22,425 bases of DNA from positions 1-22,425 of the IMG/VR virus record IMGVR_UViG_3300035701_001717. The stretch is one strand, 5' to 3'. The position numbers and the translations under genes are program-made. This document shows positions 19,969 through 22,425 of the stretch, piece by piece. How positions within the stretch are numbered: position 1 is the first letter of the stretch; each line of letters begins with the position of its first letter. The notes beneath the pieces were generated by a model. That model searched no databases. It worked only from the letters and a program-made list of their open reading frames with translations, and was not told the DNA's origin. The stretch is from a virus.

Positions 19969-20234
19969 AATGGGTTGTGGCGCTGATTATCGCGCTGGCG
20001 ATTGTGGTGCTGGTGATGTTGTCGGGTTGCTGTTCGGGGGATCCGGCGGGGCGGCCGGGGGATGGGGGATGGTCGATTAGCCTGGTGAACATTACGGTTC
20101 AGTTGGGCGGGAGCCGGACGGACCCGACGATTACCACGCGGAATGAGGTGGGGCCGAATGCGGTGCAGACGCATTCGGTGCCGGTGAAGGAAACGCAGAG
20201 CGCGGGGGCAACGAGTATTCCTGTGACGCCATGA
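19965..20234 (+). CDS. Small lipoprotein (possible outer spanin)
   Basis: 89 residues; start overlaps the previous stop. MKWVVALIIALAIVVLVMLS followed by GCC gives a lipobox (L-S-G-C), so the mature protein of about 68 residues should carry a lipid on its first cysteine. The rest is small, polar and Pro/Thr-rich (VNITVQLGGSRTDPTITTR). Small lipoproteins in phage lysis cassettes are often outer-membrane spanins. Here no matching inner-membrane spanin is obvious, so a superinfection-exclusion lipoprotein is equally possible. Confidence 0.7.
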   Translation: MKWVVALIIALAIVVLVMLSGCCSGDPAGRPGDGGWSISLVNITVQLGGSRTDPTITTRNEVGPNAVQTHSVPVKETQSAGATSIPVTP

Positions 20235-20701
20235 AAACTGCAAGCGACAAGTTCGGAAGGTTCGTGAACACAAGGCCGATCCATTGTGAGTGGCAGGGAC
20301 AAGAGTCCTGGGGTTGGTTGTGGAAGGTGGATTCTTGGATTTACTACTCGGACCCGATTCGGCCGCTGACGTATCTGGCGCCGGATGGGAGGCAGATGCA
20401 GCCGAATCGGAAGTTCCACACTGACTTTGGGAGCATTCCGCCACCATTGATGGCATTGCCGACTTTGAGCCGGACGCGGTTTTTGCATGCGTATTTGTTC
20501 CACGATTCGGGATGCCGGCAGGGTGGGCTCTATGTGCGGCAGGGTGCGGTGGGGGCGTTTGGGTTCGAACAGATGACGCGGGCGCAGATGGACCATTGGC
20601 TTTGGATATGGGTTGGGGCGCAGGGTGGGAATGCGTACCAACGGAACGTGATTTATGCGGGTGTTCGAGTTGGGGCGCGATGGGACGGAAAGGCAAGGTG
20701 A
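20231..20701 (+). CDS. DUF1353-like protein
   Basis: 156 residues; the start overlaps the lipoprotein stop (ATGA) and has no ribosome binding site of its own, so translation is coupled. The motif FHTDFGSIPPPLMALP followed by FLHAYLFHDSGC is the signature of the DUF1353 family, small phage proteins with conserved Asp, Ser and His-Asp positions and no settled function. The conserved His-Asp could be catalytic or metal-binding. Its place in a lysis-type cassette without a recognisable endolysin makes a cell-wall role worth testing. Confidence 0.7.
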   Translation: MKTASDKFGRFVNTRPIHCEWQGQESWGWLWKVDSWIYYSDPIRPLTYLAPDGRQMQPNRKFHTDFGSIPPPLMALPTLSRTRFLHAYLFHDSGCRQGGLYVRQGAVGAFGFEQMTRAQMDHWLWIWVGAQGGNAYQRNVIYAGVRVGARWDGKAR

Positions 20702-20705
20702 GGTT

Positions 20706-21608
20706 ATGAGTTGGCTTTCGGAAGCGTTGAATAAGGGAAGTCGGGAGCAGAGAATCGGGGCGGTGCAGAATTTGCTGCTTGGGGGGATTGACCCGGCGGG
20801 GTCTGGGATGTTCGTGGGGACGGCGGAGTATCTGAACGCGGAGCGGAAGAAGAAGAAAAAGAAGGAAGAGGCGGCGGCCGCCGGTGGAGAAGAGGGCGGC
20901 GGCGGCGAAGCGGGGGGCGGCGGGGACTCTGGGATGAGCGCGGCGGAGAAGCAGTTGGCGATGTGGTTCAAGTATAACCCGCAGTTTGCGGAGCAGTATT
21001 GGAAGCTGACACAGCAGTATGAGCCGCAGTACGCGGCGCTTCAGAATGAGCTGGCTGGGAAGGAGCGGGAATCTACCCTTGGAGATATTTCGAGGCTGGC
21101 GCCGCAGTTGCAGGGGATTCGCACGTCGGCGGAGATGCCGCAAACGACGGCGATGCGGGAACTGCTGATGAATCAGGTGCTGGGTGAGCTGGGGATGGGG
21201 AGCAAGTTGACTACGGAGCAGGCGAAGATGACGAGCGAGCAGCTCCGGAGCGCGCAGTATGCGCGGGGCCTGGGAACGGGACAGGGGGCGGCGAATCGGG
21301 AGGCGGTGGGGCGGGCTATCGAGGGGCTGAATCTGCTGGGGCAACGGCAGCAGAAGGCGTCTGGTGTGATTGCGGCGGAGAGTGCGCAGGGGCCGGACCC
21401 GTTTGCGATTATCGGGGGGATGCCGACAACGCAGACGCAGAGCGCGGTGGCGCAGACGCAGAGCAACATTAAGGATCCGTCGTTGGACTTCTTTTCGACG
21501 AACTATTGGAATGCTGCGAATCTGGGGCAGCAGCAGGCGCAGTACAACCTGATGCTGCAGATTGCGAAGGCGAATCCGAATCTGGATTTGACGGGAACAG
21601 GACTCTAA
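20706..21608 (+). CDS. Putative internal virion / DNA ejection protein 1
   Basis: 300 residues from the ATG at 20706, preceded by AAGGTGAGG; an in-frame ATG at 20655 lies inside the previous gene. A helical N-terminus (WLSEALNKGSREQRIGAVQN) is followed by a poly-Lys tract (about 45-51), an Ala/Gly/Glu-rich linker, and long helices (AMWFKYNPQFAEQYWKLTQQ, AALQNELAGKERES, TMRELLMNQVLGELGMG-like). The Gln/Ala-rich C-terminus ends NPNLDLTGTGL. Helical, Gln-rich proteins after the tail genes in podoviruses are usually carried inside the head and ejected with DNA. No enzymatic motif is seen. Confidence 0.5.
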   Translation: MSWLSEALNKGSREQRIGAVQNLLLGGIDPAGSGMFVGTAEYLNAERKKKKKKEEAAAAGGEEGGGGEAGGGGDSGMSAAEKQLAMWFKYNPQFAEQYWKLTQQYEPQYAALQNELAGKERESTLGDISRLAPQLQGIRTSAEMPQTTAMRELLMNQVLGELGMGSKLTTEQAKMTSEQLRSAQYARGLGTGQGAANREAVGRAIEGLNLLGQRQQKASGVIAAESAQGPDPFAIIGGMPTTQTQSAVAQTQSNIKDPSLDFFSTNYWNAANLGQQQAQYNLMLQIAKANPNLDLTGTGL

Positions 21609-21630
21609 CACAAGAGAAAGTGAGGCGATT

Positions 21631-22284
21631 ATGGCGGTGGATTGGGGAAGTATTGCGGGGATAGCGGGTTCGCTGTATTCGATGTACGAGCAGTACGCGG
21701 CGCGGCAGGACGCGAAGCGGGCGGCGAAGAAGCAGCGGCAACAGGATGCTTGGGATCAGTTGCTGTCTGCCGCGGGTGGTTATCAGCCGGGACGGCAGGC
21801 GCCGGCGGAGGCGCCGCCACCTACGAATTACGGGGCGACGGTGGCGGGGATGGGGAATGCGTGGAGCGCGCGGCAGGCTGGGGAGGAACAGCAGGCGGTT
21901 GTGAACCAGCAGAATCAGGCGAAGATTGATGAGGCGAATCGGACGGCGCTGGCGCAGGAGGAGATTGCGCGGACTCGGGTGGAGACGCGGGCGGCGGCGA
22001 AGCCGTTGGAGTTGCATTCGGGGACGGCGAAGCGAAATGACCTGGCGGAGCAGATTGCGGCGGCGGTGAGCGGGCGGCCGCCACCGGAGCGGGTGGAGAC
22101 GGGGAGCGATGATTTGGAGCGGAACATCACCAATATGGAAGTGCTGAAGTCGGCGGGGCAGTTGGATGATACGGACTTGGCGACGCTGGATGAGATGAAG
22201 CGGCGATATAAGACGCAACTGGGTAAGCAGTATTCGGCGCCGTTGAGCCGGGAAGCGGTTCGGGCTGCGGCTGGAAATATGTGA
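21631..22284 (+). CDS. Putative internal virion / DNA ejection protein 2
   Basis: 217 residues; GTGAGG lies five bases before the ATG. The start VDWGSIAGIAGSLYSMYEQY is a short amphipathic helix of the kind that opens podovirus ejection proteins. A basic segment follows (ARQDAKRAAKKQRQQDAWDQ), then a Pro-rich linker and Gln/Ala-rich helices (NQQNQAKIDEANRTALAQEE). The C-terminus has a helical hairpin-like block (NMEVLKSAGQLDDTDLATLD). It sits between another helical protein and a further gene, the usual place of a three-member ejection set. Assigned by composition and order. Confidence 0.5.
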   Translation: MAVDWGSIAGIAGSLYSMYEQYAARQDAKRAAKKQRQQDAWDQLLSAAGGYQPGRQAPAEAPPPTNYGATVAGMGNAWSARQAGEEQQAVVNQQNQAKIDEANRTALAQEEIARTRVETRAAAKPLELHSGTAKRNDLAEQIAAAVSGRPPPERVETGSDDLERNITNMEVLKSAGQLDDTDLATLDEMKRRYKTQLGKQYSAPLSREAVRAAAGNM

Positions 22285-22347
22285 TAGGCTGGCTGAGGGG
22301 CTGGCTTCGCTTTCGCTCGCTGACGCGGTGAGACGCTGAGGAGAGAC
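22285..22347. repeat. Spacer with GGCTTCGCT-type element
   Basis: The spacer carries a direct repeat of GGCTGGCT-like sequence and then GCTGGCTTCGCTTTCGCTCG, closely like the string at 3365-3402. It ends in GAGGAGAG, the ribosome binding site of the gene at 22348. Confidence 0.4.
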
Positions 22348-22425
22348 ATGGACTACCCTTATACTCGGAATTCGGCGCTTCGGAAGATTCGGGAGATTGA
22401 TCCGAAGCTGAGATATGCTTCTGAC
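22348..22425 (+). CDS. Start of a further gene (partial, runs off right edge)
   Basis: An ATG at 22348, preceded by GAGGAGAG, opens a frame of 26 codons to the window edge: MDYPYTRNSALRKIREIDPK and six more residues. Codon use matches the late genes. Following two ejection-like proteins, it may be the large internal virion protein, sometimes a transglycosylase in podoviruses, but 26 residues are too few to tell. Confidence 0.6.
   Translation, partial: MDYPYTRNSALRKIREIDPKLRYASD

Noticed and set aside
20830-20880. Programmed frameshift at the poly-Lys tract of the gene at 20706
   Set aside because: The AAG/AAA run does not form the X XXY YYZ slippery heptamer in frame, and the zero frame continues as a plausible protein.
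19629-21611. Leftward open frame of 660 codons opposite the lysis and ejection genes
   Set aside because: Low-complexity Arg/Leu/His/Pro product opposite a tightly overlapping run of plausible + strand genes.
1-22425. tRNA genes and integrase/attachment site
   Set aside because: No cloverleaf with a TTCGA arm in non-coding DNA, no integrase-like gene and no obvious attachment repeat were found, so prophage status cannot be decided.

Overview
The window is most simply read as the late (packaging, head, tail, lysis) region of a tailed phage or prophage, probably with a short, podovirus-like tail. The grounds are a terminase pair, a 662-residue portal, a scaffold-like protein, an N4-gp56-like coat protein, a T7 gp12/P22 gp10-like nozzle, small fibre proteins and ejection-like proteins. 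I see no tape measure, tail tube or sheath gene. The DNA is GC-rich, and the + strand carries a strong excess of G, mostly at third codon positions. LamG and glycine-rich lectin-type proteins, secreted proteins and purine-rich 7-bp intergenic repeats suggest a host in the PVC group (Verrucomicrobiota, Kiritimatiellota or Lentisphaerota). That host guess is inference from style only.

Layout. At 1-499 a leftward gene for a winged-helix-like protein runs off the edge. It diverges from the rightward late operon across about 210 bp of AT-richer DNA. Rightward genes then follow: a coiled-coil protein (710), a small terminase candidate (1059), and a 682-bp gene-free stretch (1758-2439). That stretch holds three near-palindromic 13-mers and eight copies of a 22-bp repeat ending in a probable promoter. 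Next come a ribbon-helix-helix protein (2440), a protein of unknown function (2844), the large terminase (3408) and a small protein (4951). A compact promoter-leader-terminator unit (5154-5259) precedes an exported protein (5295), the portal (5892), a small protein (7877), the scaffold-like protein (8292) and the coat protein (9693). The coat gene has a 258-nt hairpin-rich leader. A decoration-like protein (10839), a head-tail adaptor candidate (11466) and the nozzle (12227) follow.

From 14652 to 16528 lie three small fibre or virion proteins separated by a recurring module: stop codon, a GCCGAGGCGG-like box, tandem ATTTGAG heptads, ribosome binding site, start codon. Three consecutive genes for signal-peptide proteins (16588, 17441, 19018) include a LamG plus polyglycine adhesin. 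A run of overlapping small genes (19454-20701) looks like a lysis/envelope cassette with an XhlA-like protein, a coiled-coil protein, a lipoprotein and a DUF1353-like protein. The window closes with two ejection-like proteins and the start of another gene.

The parts most worth checking are the phased 22-bp repeat array with its neighbouring RHH gene and overlapping promoter, the short RNA with mutually exclusive hairpins at 5189-5259, the heptad spacer modules, the structured coat-gene leader, and the cluster of secreted lectin-like proteins inside a tail module. Every functional name rests on reading sequence by eye; no database search was possible.
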